From Lentzea aerocolonigenes (GTDB lineage: Bacteria; Actinomycetota; Actinomycetes; Mycobacteriales; Pseudonocardiaceae), in assembly GCF_000974445.1 (NCBI RefSeq), contig NZ_BBOJ01000039.1, forward strand, positions 1-64,000: DNA of 64,000 nt, read 5' to 3'. Within the stretch, counting starts at the first letter, position 1, and each line of letters starts with the position of its first letter. The notes under the pieces were generated by a model, which had not been told where the DNA came from, searched no databases, and saw only the letters and a program-made list of their open reading frames with translations. Of the stretch, positions 16,631 to 26,520 are shown one piece after another. The translations under genes were made by a program, and so were the position numbers.

Positions 16631-17515
16631 CGGGTCGGAACCGCGCAGCGCGGCCCACCACAGTCCCAGCGCGGCGGCGACCACCGACGCCGTGGCCCAG
16701 CCCGTGAAACCGGTGCCGTCGACGTAGGCCCAGAACAGGCCGACGAACGGCGCGGGCACCAGGAGCACCGCGTCGGTCCGCAGCTGGGTGAGCAGGCCGC
16801 GAGGCGCCCGCGTCTCGGGATCGGGCCGCGCGGGGTTGTCCAGCCGCCGACCGCGCGGGTGTCTGGTCACCGGCCGCCCGGACGGGTACACGGTCACGCC
16901 GTCGATCACGGCGACCCGCCCGCCCCGCAGCTCCACCTCCGCCGGCGACGGCAGCGTCACGAGCACCGGGTCGTAGTAGACGGGCAGCCAGTGCTCGACC
17001 GGTCCCTCGATCTCCAGCCACGACCGCACCATCAGGCCCGACTGCACCCGGATCCGCCGCACCGACGCGGTGACCGGCTCGGCCCGCGCCGCGCGCACCG
17101 ACAGCAGCAGGCGCACCAGACCGGCGAAGAGCACGAGGAGCACCACCGCGACGGCGAACGTCACGCCGCCCAGCGCGCGATCGGTCTCCAGCACCAGGTC
17201 CGCGCCGCCGATCGCCGCACGGTCGGGATGCGCGGGATCGAACGCCACCTGCGCCTGCTTGCCCACGACCCGGTCGCCGTCCTGGTACGGGATGCGGGCG
17301 GTACCCGACGGGAAGCGCACCTCGACCGCGCCGTCGGCGTACGAGACCACGGACCCGATCTCGCGCCCGGTCAGGGAGGACAGCTGAGCACGGCCGTCCG
17401 AATAGGACAGCCAGCAGAACAGGCCCACGACGAAGCACACGAACACCACGACCGCCGTGGCGAAGACGCCGTGGCGCAGTGCACGAACCCGGGAACGCAA
17501 CACGGAAAGCTCCAA
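16625..17515 (-). CDS. DUF3592-like membrane protein
   Basis: The 296-residue protein has four predicted membrane segments, near residues 17-37, 112-135, 247-265 and 270-290. The first extracytoplasmic region reads VVSYADGAVEVRFPSGTARI, like DUF3592 proteins, with a PYQDGDRVVGKQAQVAFDP element. A second soluble beta-rich loop lies between segments two and three. The function is unknown. A strong terminator at 17524-17556 separates it from the upstream peptide-transport operon, so it probably has its own promoter. Confidence 0.75.
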   Translation of the reverse strand: MELSVLRSRVRALRHGVFATAVVVFVCFVVGLFCWLSYSDGRAQLSSLTGREIGSVVSYADGAVEVRFPSGTARIPYQDGDRVVGKQAQVAFDPAHPDRAAIGGADLVLETDRALGGVTFAVAVVLLVLFAGLVRLLLSVRAARAEPVTASVRRIRVQSGLMVRSWLEIEGPVEHWLPVYYDPVLVTLPSPAEVELRGGRVAVIDGVTVYPSGRPVTRHPRGRRLDNPARPDPETRAPRGLLTQLRTDAVLLVPAPFVGLFWAYVDGTGFTGWATASVVAAALGLWWAALRGSDPS

Positions 17516-17523
17516 GCAGAAGC

Positions 17524-17556
17524 GAACGGCCCGGCGGAGGACCCGCCGGGCCGTTC
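17524..17556 (-). terminator. Terminator of the oligopeptide ABC operon
   Basis: GAACGGCCCGGCGG (17524-17537) and CCGCCGGGCCGTTC (17543-17556) form a perfect 14-bp stem with a 5-base loop. It lies 17 bp past the stop codon of the substrate-binding protein gene and just before the next minus-strand start. Confidence 0.8.
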
Positions 17557-17572
17557 GGCACCTGACCGCACA

Positions 17573-19261
17573 TCAGCTGGTGAAGCCCATGTGGATGTAG
17601 TCGTACGGACGGTTCGCGTACGCGACCGCGCCGAAGTTGGCCACGGTGTTGCGCACGCAGACGGCGCCAGGGGCCTGGTACAGCGGCAGCTGGTGGCCCA
17701 GCTCCCAGATCTTCTTGTCGGCCTCGTTCGCGAGCGCGATGCGCTTGGTCTTGTCCAGCTCACCGTTCGCCTGGTCGAGCAGCTTGTTGACCTCTTCGCT
17801 GCCGATGTGGCCGTAGTTCTGGTTGGTGCTGGCCGGATCGAGGTAGTAGATGCCCTTGCTGTCCGAGATCGGCGTCGCGGAGGACGTCCAGCGGAAGGCG
17901 GTCATGTCGAAGTTGCCGACGTTGATGTACTGCTTGAAGAAGTCGGCGACCGGCACGGCCTGGATGTCGATCTTGACGCCGATGTCCTTCAGCTGCGACT
18001 GCGTCAGCTTGGAGATCTGGTCCGAGACCGGGTTCGGCGTCGGGATGACGAGGCGGACGACGAGGTCCTTGCCGTCCTTCTTGCGGACGTCGCCCTCGAG
18101 CTTCCAGCCCAGTTCGTCGAGCTGCTTCTTCGCCGCTTCCTTGTCGAACGCCGCGATGGCCGAGTTGTCCTGGTAGCCCTCGGTGCCGATCAGGAAGTAG
18201 TGGTTGCCGACGACCTGCGGCGCGCCCTTGAGCATCTGGCCCAGCAGCGCCGTCGCGATCGCCTTGGTGTCGATGCCCTTCATCAGGGCGACGCGGACCT
18301 TCGGGTCCTTGAGGATCGAGGTGTCCGCACCGTTGAAGGTCAGGTGCGTGTAGTCCGCCGTGGCGGCCTGACGGATCACGGCGCCCGGCGTGGTCTTCGC
18401 GCGCTGGAAGTTGTCGACGCTGGAACCGATGTCGTACCAGTCGATCTGGCCGTTGGCGAACGCGTCCGCGGTCGCGGTGCGGTCGACCTGGCGGAACGTG
18501 ATCGAGTCGAGCTTCGGCTTGTCACCCCACCAGTTGGAGTCGCGCACGACGGTCACGATCTTCGCGGTGCGGTCGATCGAGCCGATCTTGAACGGGCCGG
18601 CGGTGACCTTCGGCGCGTCCACCCAGCCCTTGTTGAACTCCTCGGGCGAGTCGAACATCGACTTCGGGTAGAGGGGCGAGAAGATGCCCTCCCACTCGGC
18701 GAACTTCTTCTTGAACGTCACCTTGACGTCCAGGTCGGTCGCGCCCTTCTCGACCTTCTCGATGTCCTCGTACCCGGTGGTCGTGGAGACCTCGTAGGCC
18801 TTGTTGGTGCCGTTGAGGGCCTTCCACATGGACTCGAAGTCCTGCCACGTGATCGGCTTGCCGTCCGACCACTTGGCCTTGGGGTTGATCTTGAACTCCA
18901 GGACCTGGGGGTCGGTCGAGGCTAGCTTCGCCTCTTCCAGGTAGTCCTTGTTGGGCTCGATCTTGGCGTCCGCCGACTGCTTGAACAGGCTCGGCATGAA
19001 CGTGCGCATCATGTCGGCGCCATCACCGACCGTGCCGTCGAGCTGCCAGTTGTTCCAGTTGTCCGCCATCGTGGTGATCGGCCAGTTGAAGTTGCCGCCG
19101 TCCTTCACCTTGGACGCGTCCTGCGGATTGATGTCCGCCTGACCGACAGCCTGATCCGCTCCCTTGAGCCCGGTGTCGTTCTTGGCGGGCCCCCCACACG
19201 CGGTAAGCGTGAGGGCGACCGCGACCAGCGCGGCCGCTCCCACCTTGGTACGTCGACTCAC
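17573..19261 (-). CDS. Oligopeptide ABC transporter substrate-binding lipoprotein (family 5)
   Basis: The 562-residue protein is an extracytoplasmic solute-binding protein of family 5 (DppA/OppA type). It has a lipoprotein signal with lipobox LTAC and a GGNFNWPITTMADNWN start. The family regions DFESMWKALNGTNKAYE and FEAPLT-like KVTAGPFKIGSIDR follow, then repeated DPKVRVALMKGI-type segments. GTG at 19261 is chosen over 19339, because GGGAGG precedes it and it places the signal peptide at the N-terminus. It should deliver di- or oligopeptides to the permeases encoded upstream. It is the last gene of the operon, after the fused ATPase. Confidence 0.88.
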   Translation of the reverse strand: MSRRTKVGAAALVAVALTLTACGGPAKNDTGLKGADQAVGQADINPQDASKVKDGGNFNWPITTMADNWNNWQLDGTVGDGADMMRTFMPSLFKQSADAKIEPNKDYLEEAKLASTDPQVLEFKINPKAKWSDGKPITWQDFESMWKALNGTNKAYEVSTTTGYEDIEKVEKGATDLDVKVTFKKKFAEWEGIFSPLYPKSMFDSPEEFNKGWVDAPKVTAGPFKIGSIDRTAKIVTVVRDSNWWGDKPKLDSITFRQVDRTATADAFANGQIDWYDIGSSVDNFQRAKTTPGAVIRQAATADYTHLTFNGADTSILKDPKVRVALMKGIDTKAIATALLGQMLKGAPQVVGNHYFLIGTEGYQDNSAIAAFDKEAAKKQLDELGWKLEGDVRKKDGKDLVVRLVIPTPNPVSDQISKLTQSQLKDIGVKIDIQAVPVADFFKQYINVGNFDMTAFRWTSSATPISDSKGIYYLDPASTNQNYGHIGSEEVNKLLDQANGELDKTKRIALANEADKKIWELGHQLPLYQAPGAVCVRNTVANFGAVAYANRPYDYIHMGFTS

Positions 19262-19349
19262 TGCCGTGAACCTCCCTCGTGCCCGGACACCATGGCCGGG
19301 GACAACTGTCTGTTCGTGCTCGCAGGTCATCTCTGCCACTCCTGGCGAC

Positions 19350-21479
19350 TCAGAGGACCTGACGGATCTGGGCGAAGTGGCAGGCGGCCTCGTGGTCGAG
19401 GGCCTGCACCTCGCGCGGCGGTTCGAGCTCGATGCACGTGCGCTGCTTCTCGGGAGGCAGCGAGGCGTGCAGGAAGCACCGGGTGCGGAACCGGCAGCCG
19501 GACGGCGGGTTCGCCGGGCTCGGCAGGTCGCCGGTGAGCAGGATCCGCTCCCGCTGACGTTCCTTCGCGGGGTCGGGAATCGGGATCGCCGACAGCAGCG
19601 CCTGCGTGTACGGGTGGCGCGGCGCCTCGAACACCGAGTCCACGTCGCCGATCTCGACGATCTTCCCGAGGTACATCACGGCCACCCGGTCCGCGATGTG
19701 GCGGACGACCGAGAGGTCGTGCGCCACGAACAGGTAGGCCAGTCCGAGGCTCGACTTCAGTTCCTCCAGCAGGTTGATGACACCGGCCTGGATGGAGACG
19801 TCGAGCGCGGACACCGGTTCGTCGAGCACGACGAGCTTCGGTTCCAGCGCGAGCGCCCGCGCGATGCCGATGCGCTGGCGCTGACCACCGGAGAACTCGC
19901 CGGGATACCGCGACAGCTGCTCGGGGCGCAGCCCGACGAGCCGCATCAGCTCGGGCACCCGCCGGTTGATCTCGTCCTTGCCGTAGCCGTGCACCTGCAT
20001 CGGCTCCGCGATCACGTCGTGGATCGTCAGCCGCGGGTCCAGCGACGCCATCGGGTCCTGGAACACCACCGACATGTCGCGGCGGATCGCCTTGCGGCGC
20101 TTGGCGTCCAGCTCGGACACGTTCGTGCCGAGGACGGAGATCTCGCCGCCCATCGGCTTCTCCAGGCCGAGGATCTCCATCAGCGTCGTGGTCTTGCCGC
20201 AGCCCGACTCGCCGACGAGGCCGAGGGTCTCGCCCTCGCGGATGTCGAACGTGATGCCGTCCACGGCGTGCACGGTGCCGACGCGGCGCTTGAACACCAC
20301 GCCCTTGTTGACCGGGTACTCCTTGACCAGCGCGTCGAGCCCGAGCACGACCCGGCGCTCCTCGCGCGGCACCTTGGCGATCTCGGCGGCCTCGACGACC
20401 TCGGCGCCGAAGATCTCCGCGGCCGCCTCGGCGCCCTCGGTGTCGGTCGCCGCGATCTCACCGGTGCGGATGCACGCGGCGTGGTGCTCGGCCGAGCCGT
20501 CCACGTTGATCAGCGGCGGTTCCGCGGTGTGGCACGCGTCGACGACCATCGGGCACCGCGGCGCGAACGGGCAGCCGGGCGGCAGGTCGGTCAGCGACGG
20601 CGGCTGGCCGGTGATCGGCACCAGCGCCTGCTTCTCGCCCACGTCGAGGCGCGGGATCGACCCGAGCAGGCCGAGCGTGTACGGCATGCGGGGCTGCGAG
20701 TAGATGTCGTCGACCTTGCCGGTCTCGACCGCGCGGCCCGCGTACATGACCATCAGCCGGTCCGCGAACCCGGCGACGACGCCGAGGTCGTGGGTGATGA
20801 TCACGATGCCGGCGCCGGTGACCTCCTGCGCGGTCTCCAGCAACTGCAGCACCTGGGCCTGCACCGTCACGTCGAGCGCCGTGGTGGGCTCGTCGGCGAT
20901 GATCAGGTCCGGGTCGTTGGCGATCGCCATCGCGATCACCGCGCGCTGCCGCATGCCGCCGGAGAACTCGTGCGGGAACGCCTTGGCGCGTTCGGCGGCG
21001 TTCGGGATGCCGACGAGGTCGAGCAGCTCGGCCGCGCGCTTGGCGGCGGCGGCCTTGGACACGGAGCCCTTGCGGTGCACCAGGATCGCCTCGGCGATCT
21101 GGTCGCCGACGGTGTAGACGGGCGTGAGCGCGGACAGCGGGTCCTGGAACACCATCGAGATGCGCCGGCCGCGGATCTTCGACAGCTCCGCGTCGCTGCG
21201 TCCGATGAGCTCACGGCCCTGGAACTTGATGGAACCGCTGATGCGCGCCGACGGCGGCAGCAGGCCCATGACGGCGAGCGACGACACGGACTTGCCGGAG
21301 CCGGACTCGCCGACGATGCCGAGCACCTCGCCGGGCGAGACCTCGTAGCTCAGCCCGCGCACGGCGTGCACGCGGCCCGCCTCGCTCGGGAACGACACCT
21401 GGAGGTCTTCGACCTGCAGAACCGGCCCTTCGACCACCGGGTCGGCCGGCGAGTCGAACAGGATCTCCGAACTGGTCAT
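19350..21479 (-). CDS. Fused oligopeptide ABC transporter ATPase (DppD-DppF in one chain)
   Basis: The 709-residue protein contains two complete ABC ATPase domains. The first has Walker A GESGSGKS (about residue 57) and signature FSGGMRQR; the second has GESGCGKT (about 425) and FSGGQRQR. Each is followed by the oligopeptide-type C-terminal segment with a cysteine cluster ([12 protein letters not shown] and [13 protein letters not shown]). Dpp/Opp systems usually encode these as two proteins, and the fusion ensures one of each. Its ATG overlaps the stop of the upstream permease gene by one base, so translation is coupled. Confidence 0.9.
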   Translation of the reverse strand: MTSSEILFDSPADPVVEGPVLQVEDLQVSFPSEAGRVHAVRGLSYEVSPGEVLGIVGESGSGKSVSSLAVMGLLPPSARISGSIKFQGRELIGRSDAELSKIRGRRISMVFQDPLSALTPVYTVGDQIAEAILVHRKGSVSKAAAAKRAAELLDLVGIPNAAERAKAFPHEFSGGMRQRAVIAMAIANDPDLIIADEPTTALDVTVQAQVLQLLETAQEVTGAGIVIITHDLGVVAGFADRLMVMYAGRAVETGKVDDIYSQPRMPYTLGLLGSIPRLDVGEKQALVPITGQPPSLTDLPPGCPFAPRCPMVVDACHTAEPPLINVDGSAEHHAACIRTGEIAATDTEGAEAAAEIFGAEVVEAAEIAKVPREERRVVLGLDALVKEYPVNKGVVFKRRVGTVHAVDGITFDIREGETLGLVGESGCGKTTTLMEILGLEKPMGGEISVLGTNVSELDAKRRKAIRRDMSVVFQDPMASLDPRLTIHDVIAEPMQVHGYGKDEINRRVPELMRLVGLRPEQLSRYPGEFSGGQRQRIGIARALALEPKLVVLDEPVSALDVSIQAGVINLLEELKSSLGLAYLFVAHDLSVVRHIADRVAVMYLGKIVEIGDVDSVFEAPRHPYTQALLSAIPIPDPAKERQRERILLTGDLPSPANPPSGCRFRTRCFLHASLPPEKQRTCIELEPPREVQALDHEAACHFAQIRQVL

Positions 21480-22456
21480 CAGGCGGCCTTCTCCTCGGTG
21501 TCCTTCTTCTCCCGCTTGCGCACGCGCGTGGAGGTGGGGTCGAGCGCGTCGCGGAGCCCGTCACCGACCCAGTTGACCGCCAGCACGAACACGACGAGGA
21601 AGCCCGCCGGGAACAGGAACAGCCACGGGAAGGTGGTCGCGGACTCGGCGGCCGTGCCGATCAGGGTGCCGAGCGAGACGTCGGGTTGCTGGACGCCGAA
21701 CCCGAAGTAGCTCAACCCCGTCTCGGCGAGCACGGCCGACCCGACGTTGATGGTGGCGTCGATGATCAGCAGTGACGCCATGTTGGGCACGATGTGCTTG
21801 GCGATGATGGTGCGTGCGGGCTGGCCCATGAACTTGGCCGCCTTCACGAACTCGCGTTCCTTGAGCGTCAGCGTCATGCCGCGCACGATGCGGGCGGTGA
21901 TCATCCACTGGAACGCGGCCAGCATGAAGACCAGCAGCCACCACGACTCGCCGCGGAACAGCGGGCTCAGGATGGCGATGATCAGGAACGACGGCAGCAC
22001 GAGCAGCAGGTCGACGATCCACATGAGCGCGCGGTCGGCGGCGCCCAGGAAGTAGCCGGCGGTCGCACCGACGACGGCGGCCACCAGGGTCGAGATCAGC
22101 GCCACGAGCAGGCCGATGATCAGCGACTTCTGCAGTCCGCGCATGACCAGCGCGAACATGTCGGTACCGATCTTGTCGGTGCCGAAGACGTGGTCGGCGT
22201 AGGGCGGCTGCAGAAACGCGGTGTAGTCCTGCTGGTCGTAGCTCCACGGGCTGAGCAGCGGCCCGACGAACGCCATCAGGTACAGCACCACGATCACGCT
22301 CAGGCCGACCAGGGCGAGGCGGTTGCGCACGAAGCGGATCAGCACCAGGCGGCCGCGCGTCATCGCCTTGTCCGGTTCGGGCGCGGCGTCGACAGGGCTT
22401 CCGGAGGCGGCGCCGGAGGTTCCCGCGGAGTCGCCCTCGTTGAGGATCACGGTCAC
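21479..22456 (-). CDS. Oligopeptide ABC transporter permease (DppC type)
   Basis: The 325-residue inner-membrane permease has the OppC/DppC layout: a cytoplasmic N-terminus, a first membrane helix ([20 protein letters not shown]), a periplasmic segment containing [11 protein letters not shown], and then five more helices. The EAA loop reads [18 protein letters not shown] with the conserved glycine. It should form the channel with the DppB-type protein encoded 16 bp upstream. Confidence 0.9.
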   Translation of the reverse strand: MTVILNEGDSAGTSGAASGSPVDAAPEPDKAMTRGRLVLIRFVRNRLALVGLSVIVVLYLMAFVGPLLSPWSYDQQDYTAFLQPPYADHVFGTDKIGTDMFALVMRGLQKSLIIGLLVALISTLVAAVVGATAGYFLGAADRALMWIVDLLLVLPSFLIIAILSPLFRGESWWLLVFMLAAFQWMITARIVRGMTLTLKEREFVKAAKFMGQPARTIIAKHIVPNMASLLIIDATINVGSAVLAETGLSYFGFGVQQPDVSLGTLIGTAAESATTFPWLFLFPAGFLVVFVLAVNWVGDGLRDALDPTSTRVRKREKKDTEEKAA

Positions 22457-22472
22457 GTCGTCGTCACCTTGC

Positions 22473-23450
22473 CTAGTTCACACGGATTCGGGGGTCGAGC
22501 GCGGCGTACAGCACGTCGGCCAGCCAGCCGGAGAACAGCACGCACACCGCCACGAAGAGGGTCACCGTCGCGGTCACGTTCGTGTCCTGCGTCGAGATGC
22601 CCTCGATCAGCCAGTGCCCCATGCCGAACCAGTTGAAGATCCGTTCCGTGAACGTGCCGCCGACGACGAGCAGGCCGAAGCCGAACGCGAACAGCGTCGC
22701 CATCGGGATCAGCGCCGTGCGCAGACCGTGCTTGAACAACGCCTGGCGGCGGGTGAGGCCCTTGGCCTGCGCGGTGCGCAGGAAGTCGCTGCCGAGCACG
22801 TCGAGCATCGACGAGCGCTGGTAGCGGCTGTAGTAGGCGATCTGCCCGAGCGCGATCGTCAGCGTCGGCACGATCAGGTGCTGCAGGCGGTCCCAGAGGT
22901 GCTCGAACCAGGTGCCCTGGAAGTTCGGCGTCGTCTCACCGACGAACAGCAGCACGTTCGTGCCGACCGCGTCGTTGATGTCCTGCGCGCCGATCTTCAG
23001 CAGGTTGCCCAGCACGAAAACGGGCGTGGACAACAACACGAAGCTGAACAGGGTCGCGAAGTAGTCGCTGAACTTGTACTGCCTGATCGCGCTCACCACG
23101 CCGAGCAGCACGCCGAAACCGATGCCGAGGGTGATACCGAGCAGGAACAGCCGCAGGCTCACGCCGACGCGGCGGCCGAGCTCGTCGGTGATCGGGCGTT
23201 CGGTGATCGTGTGGCCGAAGTCGCCGCGCACCACACCGCTCATCCACGTCACGAACCGCTGCGGGATCGGCTGGTCGAGGTGCAGGTCTTTCCGTTTCGC
23301 CTCGATCGTGGCGGCCGGAGGGGGTGGTTTGCGTTGTTCCAGCACCCCGATCGGGTCAAAAGTGACGGAGGCCAACGTGAACGCCAGGAACGTCGCCACA
23401 AGGGCGAGCACCACGTAGTTGACCAACCGTCGCAACAGAAATCCGGCCAC
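22473..23450 (-). CDS. Oligopeptide ABC transporter permease (DppB type), first gene of operon
   Basis: The 325-residue protein is an OppB/DppB-type permease. It has an N-terminal membrane helix (LVNYVVLALVATFLAFTLAS), a large external loop, and five further helices. The EAA motif is in SDFLRTAQAKGLTRRQALFK. The loop contains WMSGVVRGDFGHTI, typical of this subunit. Translation appears to start at GTG 23450. It is the first gene of a four-gene minus-strand operon (permease, permease, fused ATPase, binding protein) with gaps of 16, -1 and 88 bp. Confidence 0.9.
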   Translation of the reverse strand: MAGFLLRRLVNYVVLALVATFLAFTLASVTFDPIGVLEQRKPPPPAATIEAKRKDLHLDQPIPQRFVTWMSGVVRGDFGHTITERPITDELGRRVGVSLRLFLLGITLGIGFGVLLGVVSAIRQYKFSDYFATLFSFVLLSTPVFVLGNLLKIGAQDINDAVGTNVLLFVGETTPNFQGTWFEHLWDRLQHLIVPTLTIALGQIAYYSRYQRSSMLDVLGSDFLRTAQAKGLTRRQALFKHGLRTALIPMATLFAFGFGLLVVGGTFTERIFNWFGMGHWLIEGISTQDTNVTATVTLFVAVCVLFSGWLADVLYAALDPRIRVN

Positions 23451-23852
23451 CCGTGTTCAGTCCTCTCCCCGGTGGTTGCGATGTCGGCGCACTGGATTGC
23501 AGTGGACGAGGTGCAAGAGATTAACCGCCGTTCCGGCGGACCGCCGCCCACCCCTGGCAATGTGCAGGGGACCGCAGACCTGGCCATAGTCACCCAGACG
23601 TGACAAAAAGGCCGGGCGAACTGCCACTTCAACAGTTGACGCTAATCCAATTGTGTGTCCAAGCGTGACCATTGTGCGGCCAGATCGCCGTATTAACCGT
23701 GAAGTTCTGTTGCGTCTCGGATGGATGTGACGCATACGGGTGAATGCAATCACCGGAAGATGTGGGACAAGCAGCGCAATGTGATCCAAAAACGGGCATC
23801 ACGCTGCGGAGCGCCTTGTGCGTGCGCTGTTACTGCATCGATCAGGTGCAGG
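23451..23852. other. 402-bp intergenic region: leader of the peptide-transport operon and 3' flank of a P450 gene
   Basis: No gene is supported here. The part next to 23450 must hold the promoter and a long leader for the minus-strand transport operon. It is locally AT-richer around 23640-23720, which fits a promoter zone, but I cannot assign -35 and -10 boxes with confidence. Confidence 0.5.
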
Positions 23853-24974
23853 TCAGGCCTCCGTCCAGCGGACCGGCAGCTGGGCCACTCCACCGACCAG
23901 CTGTTCCGCCCGGAGGGTGAGCTGCGCCACTTCGACGGCCAGCCCGAACATTTCGAACCGCGTCACGAGAGCCGTGAAGATCTCCGTCAGTTCGACCCGC
24001 GCGAGTGGTGCACCGATGCAGAACCGCGGACCGTGACCGAAAGTCAGGTGCGGGTTCTGCTCGCGGGGCGTGAACGCCGCCGGGTCGGGGAAACGGGTCT
24101 CGTCGCGGTTGGCCTGCTCGACGCCGAGCAGGACCAGGTCGCCGGACGGGATGTGCACGCCGTCGATGTCGATGTCGGCCATGGCGTAGCGGGGCATGCC
24201 GATGTCGTCGCTGCGCCGCGAGGCCGGCGAGCGGTGCCGGAGGATCTCCTCGACGACGTCCCCGACGCTGTCCGGGTTCTTCCTGAGCGCGTCCCACTGG
24301 CCGGGGTGCAGGCTCAGCAGCATGACGCCGCGGTCGATCACCGCGACCGTCGTCTCGTGGCCCGCGAACAGCAGACCGGCGCTGAGCTGCGCGATCGTGT
24401 CCTCCTGTCCGGGCGGGGTGCCTTCGACGAGACGGGTGATGACGTCGTCGCCCGGCTCCTTCTTCTTCCGTTCGACGAGCTCACCGGTGTAGGCCCAGAG
24501 GTTCGCGAAGCCCTCCTGGGACTTCTTCGGGTTGTTGAGCGTGCTCATCGCCTCCGACCAGAGCCGGAACGTCTCGCGGTCGGAGAAGGGGACGCCGAGC
24601 AGCTCGCAGATCACGAGCACGGGCAGCTTGAACGACACGGCCTCGTGGAAGTCGGCCGGCTGGGGCTGCGCGACGAGCTCGTCGAGGAGGGTCTCGGCGA
24701 GGTGCCGCACGCGAGGGCGCAACCGTTCCATGTTCCTGGCGGAGAACGACGGCGCGAGCATCCTGCGCATCCACGTGTGGCGCTCGTTCTCCTCCTGCGC
24801 GGTGCCCTGGCGCGGGCGGCCGAGCACCGCCGAGTCGATGAACTTCGGCGCGTTGTCCGGGTCGACGTGGCTGCGGCCCAGCCTGCGGTCGGCGAGCAGC
24901 GTCCTGATCTGGTCGTAGTCCGTGACCAGCCAGGCCTGGTCACCCGCGGGTGTTGGTACGCGCTTGATCGTCAT
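23853..24974 (-). CDS. Cytochrome P450 (first of two in the window)
   Basis: The 373-residue protein is a soluble bacterial P450. It shows the I-helix oxygen-binding AGHETT, the K-helix EEILR (ExxR) and the heme loop FGHGPRFCIG with the thiolate ligand at C319. The sequence style, including HTWMRRMLAPSFS and RSDDIGMPRYA, is like CYP105/CYP107-type enzymes that hydroxylate secondary metabolites or xenobiotics. No ferredoxin or ferredoxin reductase gene is adjacent. It is divergent from a MarR regulator with a perfect palindrome between the two starts, so MarR control is likely. The protein is slightly shorter than average at the N-terminus. Confidence 0.92.
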   Translation of the reverse strand: MTIKRVPTPAGDQAWLVTDYDQIRTLLADRRLGRSHVDPDNAPKFIDSAVLGRPRQGTAQEENERHTWMRRMLAPSFSARNMERLRPRVRHLAETLLDELVAQPQPADFHEAVSFKLPVLVICELLGVPFSDRETFRLWSEAMSTLNNPKKSQEGFANLWAYTGELVERKKKEPGDDVITRLVEGTPPGQEDTIAQLSAGLLFAGHETTVAVIDRGVMLLSLHPGQWDALRKNPDSVGDVVEEILRHRSPASRRSDDIGMPRYAMADIDIDGVHIPSGDLVLLGVEQANRDETRFPDPAAFTPREQNPHLTFGHGPRFCIGAPLARVELTEIFTALVTRFEMFGLAVEVAQLTLRAEQLVGGVAQLPVRWTEA

Positions 24975-24996
24975 CGGTCCCCCCTAGATCCGTCGT

Positions 24997-25012
24997 ATGC
25001 GACGCGTCGCAT
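24997..25012. promoter_or_regulatory. Perfect 16-bp palindrome, putative MarR operator
   Basis: ATGCGACGCGTCGCAT is its own reverse complement. It lies near the middle of the 69-bp gap between the P450 and marR start codons. MarR proteins usually bind palindromes of 16-20 bp in such divergent promoters and repress both genes until a small ligand binds. Confidence 0.65.
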
Positions 25013-25043
25013 CCAACGTACCTTCTCGCCTAAACTTCGCGCC

Positions 25044-25487
25044 ATGGTCGATGCCTTCCACGACGCGGAAACCGTGATGGCGCACTTGCGCGCGTTGCGA
25101 CAGGAGTTGCTGACGACGTCGATGGAACCGGCGGGAGACCAGGCCCGCAGCGGGTTGACCGCGCCCCAGATCGGGCTGATCCGCTCGCTGGTGGTCGAGG
25201 GGTCGGCGACGGTGACGGAGCTGGCGCGGCGGCTGAGCCTGTCGCACTCCACCACGTCCGGGATCGTGGACCGGCTGCAGGCGCGCGGGCTCGTGACGCG
25301 GGAGGTCGACCCGTCCGACCGCCGTTACACGCGGGTGCAGGTCACCGAGCCGGTGCAGAACTACACGCGGGAGATCTCGGAGGGTCCGTACGCACGGCTG
25401 ACGTGCGTGCTGGCCGAGGCCTCCCCCGCGGAACGCAAGGCCGTGCTGGACGGACTGGAGACGTTGCGGGCGTTGCTGGCTAGGTGA
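25044..25487 (+). CDS. MarR-family transcriptional regulator
   Basis: The 147-residue protein is a typical MarR repressor. A winged helix-turn-helix occupies about residues 50-105, with ATVTELARRLSLSHSTTSGI as the recognition region. The wing is REVDPSDRRYTRVQVTE, with the family's DxRxxxxxLT-like pattern. Flanking helices form the dimerisation domain. The open frame extends far upstream, but the ATG at 25044 gives the family length and leaves room for the divergent promoter. It probably regulates the divergent P450 and itself. Confidence 0.88.
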   Translation: MVDAFHDAETVMAHLRALRQELLTTSMEPAGDQARSGLTAPQIGLIRSLVVEGSATVTELARRLSLSHSTTSGIVDRLQARGLVTREVDPSDRRYTRVQVTEPVQNYTREISEGPYARLTCVLAEASPAERKAVLDGLETLRALLAR

Positions 25488-26502
25488 CCTGCCACAGCCG
25501 GCCACCCGCGATCAGGAAGACCTGGTCGCCGGCCTTCTCCGCTGCCGTCACCTCGCCCTTCGGGCCGTTCGCCGGACGCTCTTCCTTCTCGGACACCGCC
25601 TTGACGCCGTCGTGGTCGACGAAGAGCGTCGGAACCCCGTTGACGGGAACGGGCGCGGCGAGCTTCGCGTCGTCGCCGACCGGGACCTCCGGGGTGGTCA
25701 GCTTCTTCCACTCCGGACCCGACCACCAGGCGAGCTTTCCCTTGCTGCGGCCGACGACGTGGCACGTGCCGTCCCAGCAGCGGGCGGCCAGCGCGGCGTC
25801 GCCGTCCGGGAGGGTCGCGGTGGTCCAGGTCGTGCCGTCGAACTGCCAGACGGCCGCGCTGACCGCGCCCTTCGCGATCTGCCAGCCGACGACGAGCGCG
25901 CCGTCGCCGTTCGGCGTGACCGCGAGCGGGAAGCGCAGGAGCTCCTGCGAGCTCTCCAGGACGGTGCCGGCCGACGGCTGACGGGTCCACGTCTCGGCGG
26001 CGTAGGTCCACACCGCGATGTCGAGCCCCGCCTTGTCGCTCTGCCAGGTACCGATGATCAACGGCCCCTGCTTCGTGCGGACCGGGCCGATCAGCTCGCC
26101 CGCGCCGTAGCCGCCGAACGTGCTGAACGCCTGCGTCTTCTCGGTGATCTGGCGGGTGTCACCGGTCCAGGCGCTCCACCGGACGTTGCCGTGCGCGCCG
26201 CCGCGTTCGCCACCGACACCGGTGATCGTGGTGCCGTCGGAGGTGATCCCGTACCAGTGCGCTTCCTTGCCGTACGGGGTGGTCGGGATCAGCTTGGAGT
26301 TGGCGAGGGCGCCGTTCTCGCCGCGCACGACCAGCTCCGGGTGATCGACCGGGCGGGTGCCGACCAGGAGCTGGTTGCCGTGGGTGGCGAGCGTTTCCGG
26401 AGTCGCCGAGAGGTCGACCGCGGCGAAGGTGGGCGAGTCGCCCCCGCCGGTCGGCGCGCAACCGGTGAGGACCAGCAAAACCGCGAGCGTCAGCCTCCGC
26501 AT
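25480..26502 (-). CDS. Putative lipoprotein, 340 residues, beta-rich
   Basis: The protein begins with a short lipoprotein signal, MRRLTLAVLLVLTGC, with lipobox LTGC near residue 15. The rest is beta-rich and shows loose repeats around Trp-containing strands (VRWSAWTGDTRQ, AVWTYAAETWTR, AVWQFDGTTWTT, LAWWSGPEWKKL), suggesting a beta-propeller. It has two cysteines in CWDGTC. I do not recognise a specific family or function. It is divergent from the DUF6886 gene with 18 bp between starts, and its 3' end overlaps the marR gene by 8 bp. Confidence 0.75.
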   Translation of the reverse strand: MRRLTLAVLLVLTGCAPTGGGDSPTFAAVDLSATPETLATHGNQLLVGTRPVDHPELVVRGENGALANSKLIPTTPYGKEAHWYGITSDGTTITGVGGERGGAHGNVRWSAWTGDTRQITEKTQAFSTFGGYGAGELIGPVRTKQGPLIIGTWQSDKAGLDIAVWTYAAETWTRQPSAGTVLESSQELLRFPLAVTPNGDGALVVGWQIAKGAVSAAVWQFDGTTWTTATLPDGDAALAARCWDGTCHVVGRSKGKLAWWSGPEWKKLTTPEVPVGDDAKLAAPVPVNGVPTLFVDHDGVKAVSEKEERPANGPKGEVTAAEKAGDQVFLIAGGRLWQVT

Positions 26503-26520
26503 GCGGGAAAGTATGACCAC

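Noticed and set aside
19164-21710. An 848-codon open frame opposite the fused peptide-transport ATPase
   Set aside because: The minus-strand frame has two complete ABC domains; the plus-strand frame is rich in Arg, Ala and His with no domain, as expected for a shadow frame.
23721-25043. Long N-terminal extension of the MarR gene
   Set aside because: It is antisense to the P450 gene and would cross the divergent promoter palindrome.
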